This document shows positions 40,725 through 48,776 of a stretch of 64,000 nt of DNA, piece by piece; positions within the stretch are counted from its first letter, which is position 1, and every line of letters starts with the position of its first letter. A model generated the notes under the pieces. It was not told the DNA's origin and made no database searches. It saw only the letters and a list, made by a program, of their open reading frames with translations. Position numbers and translations under genes: made by a program. Source of the stretch: Rhizobium sp. SG_E_25_P2. Lineage in GTDB: Bacteria; Pseudomonadota; Alphaproteobacteria; Rhizobiales; Rhizobiaceae. The stretch spans positions 167,157 through 231,156 of the forward strand of contig NZ_JARXVM010000008.1 in the NCBI RefSeq assembly GCF_029892285.1, written 5' to 3'.

Positions 40725-42707
40725 TCAGCCGGAGAGCAGGCGCGGACCAGGACGATCGGCGCGCCGTTCTCCCAGCCAGGCCATCAGCGAAAGATCCGAC
40801 ATCGGCCGCGCGAAATGATAGCCTTGGCCAAACGGCGCGCCTAGTCCGAGCAGGACGGCGCGATCGGCTTCGGTCTCCACGCCTTCGGCCACCACTTCCA
40901 TGCCGAGATCCCCCGCCATGCGGGTGATATGACGAACGATGTCATAAGTGCGGTTGCACACGACAATGCGGCGGATCAGCGACTTGTCGATTTTGATCTG
41001 GGCGAATTCGAGTTCCGCAAGACGGCTGAGATTGGAATAGCCAGCTCCGAAATCGTCCACCGACAGGCGCACTCCAGCCGCCCGCAGCGCTTCGAGATTC
41101 TCGACCACGGTTTCGCTGAGCGACATGGCCGCATCCTCGGTGAGTTCGAGAATGATGCTTTCGGTTGGGCATTTGCGCTTGGCGAGAACGCCGGTGATCG
41201 ATCCGGCGAGATCTGGCATCGACAGCAGCGCCGGCGACAGGTTGACCGCCATGCGCGGCGCATCGCCCGAAAGCGCCAATTGCGCGCGCAGCACGCAGGC
41301 GCGATCGAGCATGACCAGCGTCATCGGTAGGATGAGATTGGCGCCTTCCGCCGCCTGGACGATATCAGGCGCGGCGATCGCCCCGAAGCGTGGATGCGTC
41401 CAGCGCACCAACGTTTCGACGCTATGCGTCTCCCCCGTCTTCAAAGACACGATCGGCTGGAACGCGGCCTCAAGGTCGCCATCGGCGATCGCCGTGACCA
41501 GATCCCGGGCGAGGCAGCGCTTGCGGGCGCTGTCGGCGATCATTTCGGCGGTGGTGAAGCGTGCGCAATTTCGTCCCTCCGCCTTTGCGGAATAGAGAGC
41601 GAGGTCGGCATGTTTCATCAGCGTTTCGGCAAAAAGCGCGTTGTCGCGGGCGTCGCTGGAATGGGCCAAGCCGATCGAGGCCGTCACCTGCAGGCTCTTG
41701 CCTTCCACCGAAATCTGGCGGGCGATGTCCTTCAGCGCGGCGTCAGCGTAATCCATGGCGCGATGTCGAGATCCCTTGAGCAGAACGGCGAACTCGTCCC
41801 CGCCGAGCCGCGCCACAACGCCTCCCAACGGAGCCGCATTGGCCGCAAGCGCCGCCGCCACATGACGCAGCAGCGCATCGCCGGCCGGATGGCCCATCGT
41901 GTCGTTGACCTCCTTGAAACTGTCGAGATCGACGAGAAGCAGCGAAAATTCGCTGAAAGGCGGTCGCGACGCCAATTCCGTCTCAAAACCGCGTCGATTT
42001 CCGATGCCGGTCAGGCCATCGGTGACAAGCAACGCCTCCTTCTCGGCCATCGCCCGCTTCAGGCGGACATTCACCCGCTGCGAGATGAACAATTCGAAGA
42101 TCACGAAGAGCACCAGAAAGCCGACCAAGCCGGCAAATTGCGACTGCATCGACTTCAGCGAATCGAGGCTATGCAACTCGCGCTCGATCATCTTCTGCAT
42201 CTGGAAACGCCGCGCCAGATAGGCGTCGCTGCTCATATCGTTGACGCGGGTTTGAAACTCGCGGATCAGCGCGAGCAGCGGACGAAGGCTTACTCTGTCG
42301 CCGGGGGTGAGCTTGGCGATCGCCGCCTCGAATTCGGGAAGCCGCGCCTTCATTTCCACCGCGACTTTCGCGTCCATTATATTCGCGTCGCGCAAGGCTT
42401 TTTGATAATTTGGCGTCGCCACCACGTTTGTGCGCGACCAGAAAATGTCGAGCGCGACATCGACGTCCCGGCGCCGGATGTCCCGGTCGCCATAGGAATA
42501 TCGATGCGCCTTCACCAGGAGATCCGACAGCTCCATTTCAAGCCGCGTCGCCTCCTCATAGCGGGCTGAATTGAACAGATGCATGCCGAGGCCGTCGGCG
42601 ATGCCGGAAATATTGCCGATTGTGACGACCAGCATTGCGCTCATTGCCAGTAGCATGACGGGAAAGCGCAACAATGCGAGATTTTTGAGCGCGCGACGAT
42701 CCATCAT
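40725..42707 (-). CDS. Membrane GGDEF-EAL protein
   Basis: A 660-residue c-di-GMP enzyme. Two membrane helices (FPVMLLAMSAMLVVTIGNISGIA near the start and FAGLVGFLVLFVIFELFIS near 190) bracket a periplasmic helical sensor of about 150 residues. The GGDEF domain has DGLTGIGNRRGFE and an intact ARLGGDEFAVLL. The EAL domain has ETL in place of EAL (AFQPIVSLKTGETHSVETLVRW) but keeps NLSPALL, ILELTEDAA, DDFGAGYSNLSRL, IKIDKSLI and VVAEGVET, so phosphodiesterase activity is still possible. Its start overlaps the stop of the upstream periplasmic protein gene (ATGA), suggesting that protein feeds it a signal. Confidence 0.92.
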   Translation of the reverse strand: MMDRRALKNLALLRFPVMLLAMSAMLVVTIGNISGIADGLGMHLFNSARYEEATRLEMELSDLLVKAHRYSYGDRDIRRRDVDVALDIFWSRTNVVATPNYQKALRDANIMDAKVAVEMKARLPEFEAAIAKLTPGDRVSLRPLLALIREFQTRVNDMSSDAYLARRFQMQKMIERELHSLDSLKSMQSQFAGLVGFLVLFVIFELFISQRVNVRLKRAMAEKEALLVTDGLTGIGNRRGFETELASRPPFSEFSLLLVDLDSFKEVNDTMGHPAGDALLRHVAAALAANAAPLGGVVARLGGDEFAVLLKGSRHRAMDYADAALKDIARQISVEGKSLQVTASIGLAHSSDARDNALFAETLMKHADLALYSAKAEGRNCARFTTAEMIADSARKRCLARDLVTAIADGDLEAAFQPIVSLKTGETHSVETLVRWTHPRFGAIAAPDIVQAAEGANLILPMTLVMLDRACVLRAQLALSGDAPRMAVNLSPALLSMPDLAGSITGVLAKRKCPTESIILELTEDAAMSLSETVVENLEALRAAGVRLSVDDFGAGYSNLSRLAELEFAQIKIDKSLIRRIVVCNRTYDIVRHITRMAGDLGMEVVAEGVETEADRAVLLGLGAPFGQGYHFARPMSDLSLMAWLGERRADRPGPRLLSG

Positions 42708-43174
42708 CGAACGGAAATCTCCTTGAGTTGCCAAACGCTGCGTGCCTCATAGATCGGATTGAACCGCAGATTTGGATGCGCTTCGGACGGATAGACGATC
42801 CAGAGCGGCCCCTTGTCTCGCAGCGTCAACGCCTTGCCGTCGACCTCGCGCGCCGCCAAAAGCGCGTAGTCGTCGAGATCAGAGATTGGAATTTCCGCAT
42901 GATAGCGGTCATAGGCGGTCGCCAGCAAGGTTTCGCCGGAGAACCCGGCCAATGCGAGTACATCCTGTAGCAGGGGTCCGCGGACGCGATGCGGCGCGTC
43001 ATCCATACCTGGAAGAATCGCGACATATTCGACCTGAGGCAGCGCTTCGATTTTGGCGAGAGGAATCTCGACGCTGCTTGCGCCATGACGGATCACCAGG
43101 ATCGGCTCTTCCGCCCCGCATGCCGCCGCCCAAAGGAAAAAAACTAGAAACCCGCAAATCCGTCCAACGCGCAT
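42704..43174 (-). CDS. Exported protein resembling the oxidoreductase molybdopterin-binding fold
   Basis: A 156-residue protein with a signal peptide (ICGFLVFFLWAAACGAEEP; the Cys could be a lipidation site). The mature part, VEYVAILPGMDDAPHRVRGPLLQDVLALAG, YHAEIPISDLDDYALLAAREVDGKALTLRDKGPLWIVYPSEAHPNL, matches small periplasmic proteins of the SUOX-like fold that lack the molybdenum Cys. Such genes often accompany GGDEF proteins, as here with a four-base overlap. It probably binds a ligand in the periplasm and signals to the membrane enzyme. The start is either of two Met codons two residues apart. Confidence 0.8.
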   Translation of the reverse strand: MRVGRICGFLVFFLWAAACGAEEPILVIRHGASSVEIPLAKIEALPQVEYVAILPGMDDAPHRVRGPLLQDVLALAGFSGETLLATAYDRYHAEIPISDLDDYALLAAREVDGKALTLRDKGPLWIVYPSEAHPNLRFNPIYEARSVWQLKEISVR

Positions 43175-43309
43175 CACCATTCTCCATCAGCAGAGCCTTA
43201 AGGGAGACGCGTTAAAAACGGCTTATGCGAAAATAATTAAATTCGGCCTGCAGTAAGACCCCGTCGCTTTCGTGCGGGAGAGCGTCGCTTTCGAAAACGC
43301 TTTGCAAAC

Positions 43310-43331
43310 GTCCAAGGCTAACTATAGTGAA
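43310..43331 (+). promoter_or_regulatory. Candidate promoter of the corrinoid protein gene
   Basis: TTTGCA and TATAGT with about 16 bases between them, ending roughly 50 bases before the corrinoid protein start. Nearby, TCGCTTTCG is repeated twice (about 43262 and 43284). Confidence 0.35.
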
Positions 43332-43382
43332 ACAGAGGGTTTCGCCGAATCCGGCGCCCGCAGATTGATGACGAGGAGCGCC

Positions 43383-44084
43383 ATGGCAGACGATGAAATC
43401 ATTCTCTCCGAGCTTTCGGACGAAGAGCTTGTGCAACAGATGCACGACGATCTCTACGACGGACTGAAGGAAGAGATCGAGGAAGCCACCAACATCCTTC
43501 TCGAGCGCGGCTGGGCGCCGTATGACATCCTGACCGAAGCGCTGGTCGAGGGCATGCGCATCGTCGGCGTCGACTTCCGTGACGGCATTCTCTTCGTGCC
43601 GGAAGTGCTTCTGTCCGCCAACGCCATGAAGGCCGGCATGTTCATCCTGCGTCCGCTGCTCGCCGCCACCGGCGCGCCGAAGCTCGGCAAGATGGTTATC
43701 GGCACCGTCAAGGGCGACATCCACGACATCGGCAAGAACCTCGTCGGCATGATGATGGAAGGCGCTGGCTTCGACGTGATCGACCTCGGCATCAACAATC
43801 CTGTCGAAAACTATCTCGAAGCCCTGGAGCGGGAAAAGCCGGATATTCTTGGCATGTCCGCGCTGCTGACCACCACCATGCCTTACATGAAGGTCGTCAT
43901 CGACACGATGAAGGAAAAGGGCATTCGCGACGATTACGTCGTTCTCGTGGGCGGCGCGCCGCTCAACGAGGAATTCGGCAAGGCAGTCGGCGCCGACGCC
44001 TATTGCCGCGACGCCGCGATCGCTGTCGAAACCGCCAAGGACTTCATCAAGCGCAGGCATAATCTTCTCGCTGCGGGCGTCTGA
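43383..44084 (+). CDS. mtgC: Corrinoid (B12-binding) methyl-carrier protein
   Basis: A 233-residue methyl carrier of the MtbC/MtgC type. Residues 10-95 form the B12-binding cap (EEATNILLERGWAPYDILTEALVEGMRIVGVDFRDG, FVPEVLLSANAMKAGM). The Rossmann part holds GTVKGDIHDIGKNLVG, where His114 in DxHxxG is the lower cobalt ligand, then GFDVIDLGINNPVE, LGMSALLTTTMPYMK and VLVGGAPLNEEFGKAVGAD. The start at 43383 follows GAGGAGCG. It should receive the methyl group from the MttB homologue encoded about 3 kb away and hand it to the methyl-THF:corrinoid enzyme. A terminator follows directly, so it is made separately. Confidence 0.92.
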   Translation: MADDEIILSELSDEELVQQMHDDLYDGLKEEIEEATNILLERGWAPYDILTEALVEGMRIVGVDFRDGILFVPEVLLSANAMKAGMFILRPLLAATGAPKLGKMVIGTVKGDIHDIGKNLVGMMMEGAGFDVIDLGINNPVENYLEALEREKPDILGMSALLTTTMPYMKVVIDTMKEKGIRDDYVVLVGGAPLNEEFGKAVGADAYCRDAAIAVETAKDFIKRRHNLLAAGV

Positions 44085-44110
44085 TTTCGGCCTTTCATAT
44101 GTGATAAAGA

Positions 44111-44143
44111 ATGGCCGCAGCGGCATCCCGCGCGGCCATTTTT
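44111..44143 (+). terminator. Terminator of the corrinoid protein gene
   Basis: Stem ATGGCCGC (44111-44118) and GCGGCCAT (44132-44139) followed by a T-rich tail, 26 bases after the stop. Confidence 0.8.
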
Positions 44144-44164
44144 CATGAGGGATACGCCCCCGTT

Positions 44165-44311
44165 TTAGTTGGCGACATCCTTGGCCGCGTCTTCGGTGGC
44201 GTCGACAGTGTTGGACGCGTCCTTGCCCATGCCGCGAATAGTGTTGCCGCAGGACGACAGCGCCAGAGCCGCGATGAGAATGAGTGCGATGCGGGAATGA
44301 ACTTTGGTCAT
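44165..44311 (-). CDS. Entericidin-like small lipoprotein
   Basis: A 48-residue lipoprotein read on the minus strand from the ATG at 44311 (MTKVHSRIALILIAALALSSCGN). The lipobox is LSSC, with Cys21 as the lipidation site, and the mature part is NTIRGMGKDASNTVDATEDAAKDVAN, which matches the EcnA/EcnB family (GxGxDxxxxG-like start, alanine/aspartate-rich helix). A GGAGAG ribosome-binding site precedes the start. Such peptides are membrane-associated and stress-related in other bacteria. It lies opposite the corrinoid genes and does not belong to them. Confidence 0.85.
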   Translation of the reverse strand: MTKVHSRIALILIAALALSSCGNTIRGMGKDASNTVDATEDAAKDVAN

Positions 44312-44439
44312 GAATGCTCTCCGTGACGGGGTTTTGGTCTGGGAAGCCGGCTGATATCCCGGATCACCGGACGATAAACGCGCGAAACGCCGAAATGTTC
44401 GCGCTCGGAACGGAACCGAAAGAACGGAAGGAAGACGCG

Positions 44440-45045
44440 ATGAACGACCATCCGGCCCAGGCGGAAAAACTGCGCGTCATCGCTTGCGGCGCAATTGCCC
44501 GGGAAGTGCTGGCGATCCGCAGTCAGCACGGCCTCGATCACATCGATCTCCAGTGTCTTCCCGCCATCTGGCACGTCTTTCCAGACAAGATCGCGCCCGC
44601 GATGCGCGAGAAGATCGCCGAGGCCCGCGCCGAGGGTTTCCAGAAGATTTTCATCGGCTATGCCGAATGCGGCACGCAAGGCGAACTCGACAAGATCTGC
44701 GCCGAGGAAGGCGTCGAGCGCATCGAAGGCCCTCATTGCTATGCCTTCTTCACCGGAAATGACAAATTCCTTGCCGAATGCGAGACGGAATTCACCGCCT
44801 TCTATCTGACCGACCTGATCACTCGGCAGTTCGAAGCCTTCGTGATCGAGCCGCTCAAACTCGACAAGCATCCGGAACTGCGCGACATGGTGTTCGGCAA
44901 TTACACCAAGATCGTCTATCTCGCCCAGACTGAGGACGAGGAGTTGCAGAAGAAGGCCAAATGGGCCGCCGATTACCTCAAGCTCGATTACGAATATCGC
45001 TTCACCGGCTATGGCGACCTGACCGACGCCCTTAAACGCGCGTGA
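44440..45045 (+). CDS. DUF1638 protein
   Basis: A 201-residue soluble protein of the DUF1638 family. It reads LRVIACGAIAREVLAIRSQHGLDHIDLQCLPAIWHVFPDKIAPAMREKI at the start and IFIGYAECGTQGELDKICAEEGVERIEGPHCYAFFTGNDKF in the middle; conserved Cys (ACGA, AECGT, HCYAF) and His residues could bind metal. The family recurs beside corrinoid methyltransferase genes in alphaproteobacteria and archaea, so a part in methyl transfer or corrinoid handling is likely, but its reaction is not established to my knowledge. The start at 44440 is set by GGAAGGAA. It lies between the corrinoid protein and ExoD genes. Confidence 0.88.
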   Translation: MNDHPAQAEKLRVIACGAIAREVLAIRSQHGLDHIDLQCLPAIWHVFPDKIAPAMREKIAEARAEGFQKIFIGYAECGTQGELDKICAEEGVERIEGPHCYAFFTGNDKFLAECETEFTAFYLTDLITRQFEAFVIEPLKLDKHPELRDMVFGNYTKIVYLAQTEDEELQKKAKWAADYLKLDYEYRFTGYGDLTDALKRA

Positions 45046-45136
45046 CCGTAACGAAAAAAAAGCGACATTGTTGTTTGATAGCCTGCGCCCGACCGTTACA
45101 TGGGAGCGGATCAGCAATCGGAGACAGTGTGACCGA

Positions 45137-45811
45137 ATGGATATGAGCGCGGCTAAGCCCCATCAGCCCCATCATAGGCAGAGCCTGTCGCAGCTGTTGC
45201 GCGAACTCTCCGACAATGCCGGCGAGAAGATCACGCTCGGCGAAATCGCCGACGGCATGGAGCACCGCTCCTTCGGCGCGTTTTTGGTGGTTTTCTGTCT
45301 GCCGAATCTCATTCCGCTGCCGCCGGGCGCCACCTTCATTCTCGGCCTACCGCTGGTGTTCGTGTCCTTCCAGATGGCGTTTTCAAGGCTCGACACCATC
45401 TGGCTGCCGCGACGGCTGCACGAATACGCCTTCGACAACCGCGCTTTCGCCAAGGTTCTCGACAAGTTCCTTCCCTGGATCGGCTGGACGGAACGATTCA
45501 TCAAGCCGCGATTCTGGGTTGGAGAAATGCGTCTCTATGAACGTTTCCTCGGCCTGTTCGCCCTACTGCTCGCATTGATCATCTTCCTGCCGATCCCGCT
45601 CGGCAATATGGGGCCGGCCTATGCGCTGGCGTTGATCGGCCTTGGCCTGACCGAACGCGACGGACTGACCATGATAGCCGGGGTTGCGCTCGGGCTGATC
45701 TTCACCGCCGTCATCGGCTATGTCGGCTACGAGATCCTGTCCGCCATCCCCGAGGTCATCAGACAAATCCCCGCTTATTGGGCGAGCTTCAAGGCCTTTT
45801 TCACCTTCTAA
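45137..45811 (+). CDS. exoD: ExoD-family membrane protein
   Basis: A 224-residue protein of the exopolysaccharide synthesis ExoD family. It has SLSQLLRELSDNAGEKITLGEIADGMEHRSFGAFLVVFCLPNLIPLPPGA followed by ILGLPLVFVSFQMAF, a central cytoplasmic part, and two or three C-terminal helices (LFALLLALIIFLPIPLG, MIAGVALGLIFTAVIGYVGY). In Sinorhizobium exoD mutants alter exopolysaccharide and are alkali-sensitive; the mechanism is unknown. The start at 45137 is a choice between two close Met codons. Confidence 0.9.
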   Translation: MDMSAAKPHQPHHRQSLSQLLRELSDNAGEKITLGEIADGMEHRSFGAFLVVFCLPNLIPLPPGATFILGLPLVFVSFQMAFSRLDTIWLPRRLHEYAFDNRAFAKVLDKFLPWIGWTERFIKPRFWVGEMRLYERFLGLFALLLALIIFLPIPLGNMGPAYALALIGLGLTERDGLTMIAGVALGLIFTAVIGYVGYEILSAIPEVIRQIPAYWASFKAFFTF

Positions 45812-45991
45812 AACGCATCCGCGCCTGCGCTTTGTCAAAAGGCCGACAGGCGTGTCGCATTAAGACCAAAGCGACGTCGTGACTAGCCGGGCCACATCCC
45901 CCTTCCCGCTTCATTGTAACGTCATCGGAGGAGAGCGGATCGGCGGCGAAAGCCGACCCGCGACGAGACATCCTGACAGGAGAATTCGGGA

Positions 45992-46294
45992 ATGGCGGAC
46001 CGCATCATCGTTTACTGGCGCGATATCCCCGCGCAGGTGATCATCAAAAAGGGGCGGCAGAACGCCAAGCGCGAATTGTCGCTGCGCTTCACCGAGGCGA
46101 TTGACATGTGCGCCATGCGCACCGGCGCCGCCGAGACGGACGATTACCTCGCCGAATGGCGCAAGGCCGCCCCCGTTCCGGTCTCCGACGAACTCGAAGC
46201 CGAGGCCGATAAGGCCGCCGCCGAGCTCGAAGCCGCTTATGACCGCGATCGGCTCGTGGCGCTGGTGAAAGCCGGCGGTCGCGAACAGAACTAA
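45992..46294 (+). CDS. 'Virulence factor' family small protein in the demethylation cluster
   Basis: A 100-residue soluble protein matching the family named Virulence_fact: DRIIVYWRDIPAQVIIKKGRQNAKRELSLRFTEAIDMCAMRTGAAETDDYLAEWRKA, followed by a charged helical tail. Nothing in it suggests virulence. It starts the unit orf-MTHFR-like-mtgA with 29 bases to the next gene, so a function in folate/corrinoid C1 transfer is more plausible. AGGAGAATT precedes the start. Confidence 0.85.
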   Translation: MADRIIVYWRDIPAQVIIKKGRQNAKRELSLRFTEAIDMCAMRTGAAETDDYLAEWRKAAPVPVSDELEAEADKAAAELEAAYDRDRLVALVKAGGREQN

Positions 46295-46323
46295 TCCAGG
46301 CCCCGCACGCAAGGACCCCATTC

Positions 46324-47193
46324 ATGTCCAGAATTCCCGCTTCCATTGAAGTCGCCCCGAAGCAGGCGATCGAATCCGCTGACCTGCCTGGCCTGTTTCC
46401 CGCCGGAAGCCGCGTCTACATCACCGATATCGGCACCGACACGACCGACACGCTGGTCGCCGCCGCCCGTCGCGTCACCGGTCTCGGCTACACCGCCGTG
46501 CCGCACTTCGCCTCGCGTCGTCTGTCCACCAAAAGCGCGCTCGAAGAGCGCATCAAGCGCACTGTCGGCGAAGCCGGCGTCAGGGATGTGCTGATCATCG
46601 GCGGCGGGCTGGACAAGCAGGCAGGTGAATTCGGCTCCACCATGCAGGTTCTCGAAACCGGCTTCTTCGACAAGAACGGCGTGATGGACATCGCAGTCGC
46701 CGGCCATCCCGAAGGTTCGCCGGACTTTTCGGAAGCCGTGGCGATCGAAGCGCTCAAGCTCAAGCAGGCTTTTGCCGAACGCACCGGCGCGCGCGTGCGC
46801 ATCGTCACCCAGTTCGGCTTCGACGCCAAGAAATTCATCGCCTGGGCCGACGGCCTGAAGGCTGCGGGCGTCGACCTGCCTGTTCATCTCGGCGTCGCTG
46901 GCCCCGCCAAGATCACAACGCTGATCAAATACGCGGCCATGTGCGGCGTCGGCAATTCGATCTCCTTCCTCAAGAAGAACGCCATGTCGCTGACGGCGCT
47001 CGCCACCAGCCATTCGCCTGAAGACGTGGTCGGCCCGATCGAAAAGCACTTCCTCGCCAACCCCGACTCTGCCATCAAGCAGATCCACGTTTTCCCCTTC
47101 GGCGGCTTGAAGAAATCCGCTGAATGGCTTGTCGAGCGTGGCTCTTGGGATATGAACTCTTCCGCAGCCGCTTCGGCGCGCGCCGCATCTTAA
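46324..47193 (+). CDS. Methylenetetrahydrofolate reductase-like protein
   Basis: A 289-residue protein of the MetF (beta/alpha)8 family. Blocks are VYITDIGTDTTDTLVAAARRVTGLGYTAVPHFASRRL (folate/flavin region), VLIIGGGLDKQAGEF, FDKNGVMDIAVAGHPEGSPDF, RIVTQFGFDAKKFIAWADGLKAAGVDLPVHLGVAGPAK and the C-terminal IKQIHVFPFGGLKKSAEWL. In this cluster it would oxidise methyl-THF formed by demethylation to methylene-THF, the reverse of its textbook direction. It ends with SSAAASARAAS, an Ala/Ser/Arg tail. It is 20 bases from mtgA. Direction of the reaction is inferred. Confidence 0.88.
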   Translation: MSRIPASIEVAPKQAIESADLPGLFPAGSRVYITDIGTDTTDTLVAAARRVTGLGYTAVPHFASRRLSTKSALEERIKRTVGEAGVRDVLIIGGGLDKQAGEFGSTMQVLETGFFDKNGVMDIAVAGHPEGSPDFSEAVAIEALKLKQAFAERTGARVRIVTQFGFDAKKFIAWADGLKAAGVDLPVHLGVAGPAKITTLIKYAAMCGVGNSISFLKKNAMSLTALATSHSPEDVVGPIEKHFLANPDSAIKQIHVFPFGGLKKSAEWLVERGSWDMNSSAAASARAAS

Positions 47194-47212
47194 TTTCGAG
47201 GATCAGACGGAC

Positions 47213-48181
47213 ATGACCCGCACCATCGTTGCTTCCGCCACCAAGGAAATCATCATCGGTTTCGACCAGCCCTTCTGCGTCATCGGCGAGCGCATCAACC
47301 CGACCGGCCGCAAGAAGCTGGCCGCCGAAATGCAGGCCGGCAATTTCGACACCGTCATCAAGGACGCGCTCGAACAGGTCGCTGCCGGCGCCACCATGCT
47401 GGACGTCAATGCCGGCGTCACGTCGGTCAACCCGAACGAGACCGAGCCGGCCCTTCTGGTGCGCACGATGGAAATCGTCCAGGGCCTCGTCGATGTGCCA
47501 TTGTCGATCGACAGCTCCGTCACTGCCGCCATCGAGGCAGCCCTCAAAGTCGCCAAGGGCCGTCCGCTGGTCAATTCCGTGACCGGCGAGGAAGAAAAGC
47601 TCGAAGCCATCCTGCCGCTCTGCGCCAAATATAACGTCCCCGTCGTCGCCATCTCCAACGACGAGACCGGCATTTCGCAGGACCCGGACGTCCGCTTCGC
47701 CGTCGCCAAGAAGATCGTCGAGCGCGCCGCCGATTACGGCATCAAGCCCTATGACATCGTCGTCGATCCGCTGGTCATGCCGATCGGCGCCGTCGGCTCG
47801 GCCGGTCTGCAGGTTTTTGCGCTGGTGCGCCGCCTGCGTGAAGAACTCAAGGTCAACACCACCTGCGGCCTGTCCAACATCTCCTTCGGCCTGCCGCATC
47901 GCCATGGCATCAATGCCGGCTTCATCCCGATGGTCATCGGCGCCGGCATGACCAGCGCGATCATGAACCCCTGCCGCCCGGCCGAAATGGAAGCCGTGCG
48001 CGCCGCCAACGTGCTCAACGGCACCGACGAAAACTGCTACAACTGGATCAAGACCTATCGCGACTACAAGCCCGCCGAAGGCGGCGCTGCCCCTGCTCCG
48101 TCGCCGGCATCGGCCTCGACCGGCGGCGGCCGTCGCGGCGGCCGCGCCGCTCGCGTCGGCGGCGCTGCGCCAACGGAATAA
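47213..48181 (+). CDS. mtgA: Methyltetrahydrofolate:corrinoid methyltransferase
   Basis: A 322-residue pterin-binding (DHPS-like barrel) methyltransferase of the MtgA/AcsE type. It has PFCVIGERINPTGRKKLAAEMQ, AAGATMLDVNAGV, VPLSIDSSVTAAIEAAL, LVNSVTGEEEKLEAIL, IVVDPLVMPIGAVGSAGLQ, TTCGLSNISFGLPHRHGINAGF and AIMNPCRPAEMEAV. It moves the methyl group from the corrinoid protein to tetrahydrofolate. After the fold ends near residue 285 a low-complexity tail follows: APAPSPASASTGGGRRGGRAARVGGAAPTE region, rich in Ala, Gly and Arg. A terminator comes 24 bases after the stop. Confidence 0.93.
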   Translation: MTRTIVASATKEIIIGFDQPFCVIGERINPTGRKKLAAEMQAGNFDTVIKDALEQVAAGATMLDVNAGVTSVNPNETEPALLVRTMEIVQGLVDVPLSIDSSVTAAIEAALKVAKGRPLVNSVTGEEEKLEAILPLCAKYNVPVVAISNDETGISQDPDVRFAVAKKIVERAADYGIKPYDIVVDPLVMPIGAVGSAGLQVFALVRRLREELKVNTTCGLSNISFGLPHRHGINAGFIPMVIGAGMTSAIMNPCRPAEMEAVRAANVLNGTDENCYNWIKTYRDYKPAEGGAAPAPSPASASTGGGRRGGRAARVGGAAPTE

Positions 48182-48203
48182 GCGAAAGCCTTTGATTTTT
48201 GGA

Positions 48204-48234
48204 AAGCCCGGTTGCGAAAGCGCCGGGCTTTTTT
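48204..48234 (+). terminator. Terminator of the MTHFR-mtgA unit
   Basis: Stem AAGCCCGG (48204-48211) and CCGGGCTT (48223-48230) followed by TTTT, just after mtgA. Confidence 0.85.
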
Positions 48235-48312
48235 GATTTCGGAATGATCCTGCCCCCATACGACAACGTCGCACCCCAATTTCTCGGCAAGACCAACGTC
48301 TGCGCATCATAT

Positions 48313-48340
48313 TTGCCATTTGGCAGAAATGAGCTATATA
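48313..48340 (+). promoter_or_regulatory. Promoter and operator of the antitoxin-toxin pair
   Basis: TTGCCA (48313-48318) and TATATA (48335-48340) with 16 bases between. The palindrome TGCCA-TT-TGGCA (48314-48325) covers the -35, a suitable site for autorepression by the antitoxin encoded just downstream. Confidence 0.55.
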
Positions 48341-48362
48341 TACGCCAGAAAGCGAGGATGCC

Positions 48363-48776
48363 ATGCAACTCCAACGCATTTCAGCGACCCCTATTCAAAA
48401 CGGATTGACCGAAATCTCCGACGAGGAAGCAGCCGCCCTCGCCCGGACGACGGTAAACCTCTTCAACGCCTGGAAGCTGACGGACGCGCAGTCCTGCATA
48501 CTGCTCGGCGGACTGTCCCCGCGCACCTGGGCGCGATGGAAAGAAGGCAATGCGGGTCGCATCCCCCGGGACCTGAAGATGCGCATGGCGCATCTGATGG
48601 GCATCCACAAGGGACTGCGCCATCTCTTCAAGGATCCCGCGAGAGGCTATGACTGGATCAAGACCCCCAATGCGGCCTTTGGCGGCAAGTCGGCGCTGGA
48701 CATCATGCTGGGCGGCGAACTGTCCGATCTAGCCGTGATGCGTGAATGGCTCGACGCCGAGCGAAGCGCATGGTGA
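48363..48776 (+). CDS. MbcA/ParS/Xre-type antitoxin
   Basis: A 137-residue DNA-binding antitoxin. It has the Xre-like helix-turn-helix KLTDAQSCILLGGLSPRTWARWKEGNAGRIPRDLKMRMAHLMGIHKGL and the C-terminal toxin-binding domain with LFKDPARGYDWIKTPNAAFGGKSALDIMLGGELSDLAVMREWLDA, diagnostic of the DUF2384/MbcA family (NxxFxGxxPLxxM-like). It overlaps the RES toxin start by seven bases. The pair lies inside the demethylation region but is not functionally tied to it. Confidence 0.9.
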   Translation: MQLQRISATPIQNGLTEISDEEAAALARTTVNLFNAWKLTDAQSCILLGGLSPRTWARWKEGNAGRIPRDLKMRMAHLMGIHKGLRHLFKDPARGYDWIKTPNAAFGGKSALDIMLGGELSDLAVMREWLDAERSAW

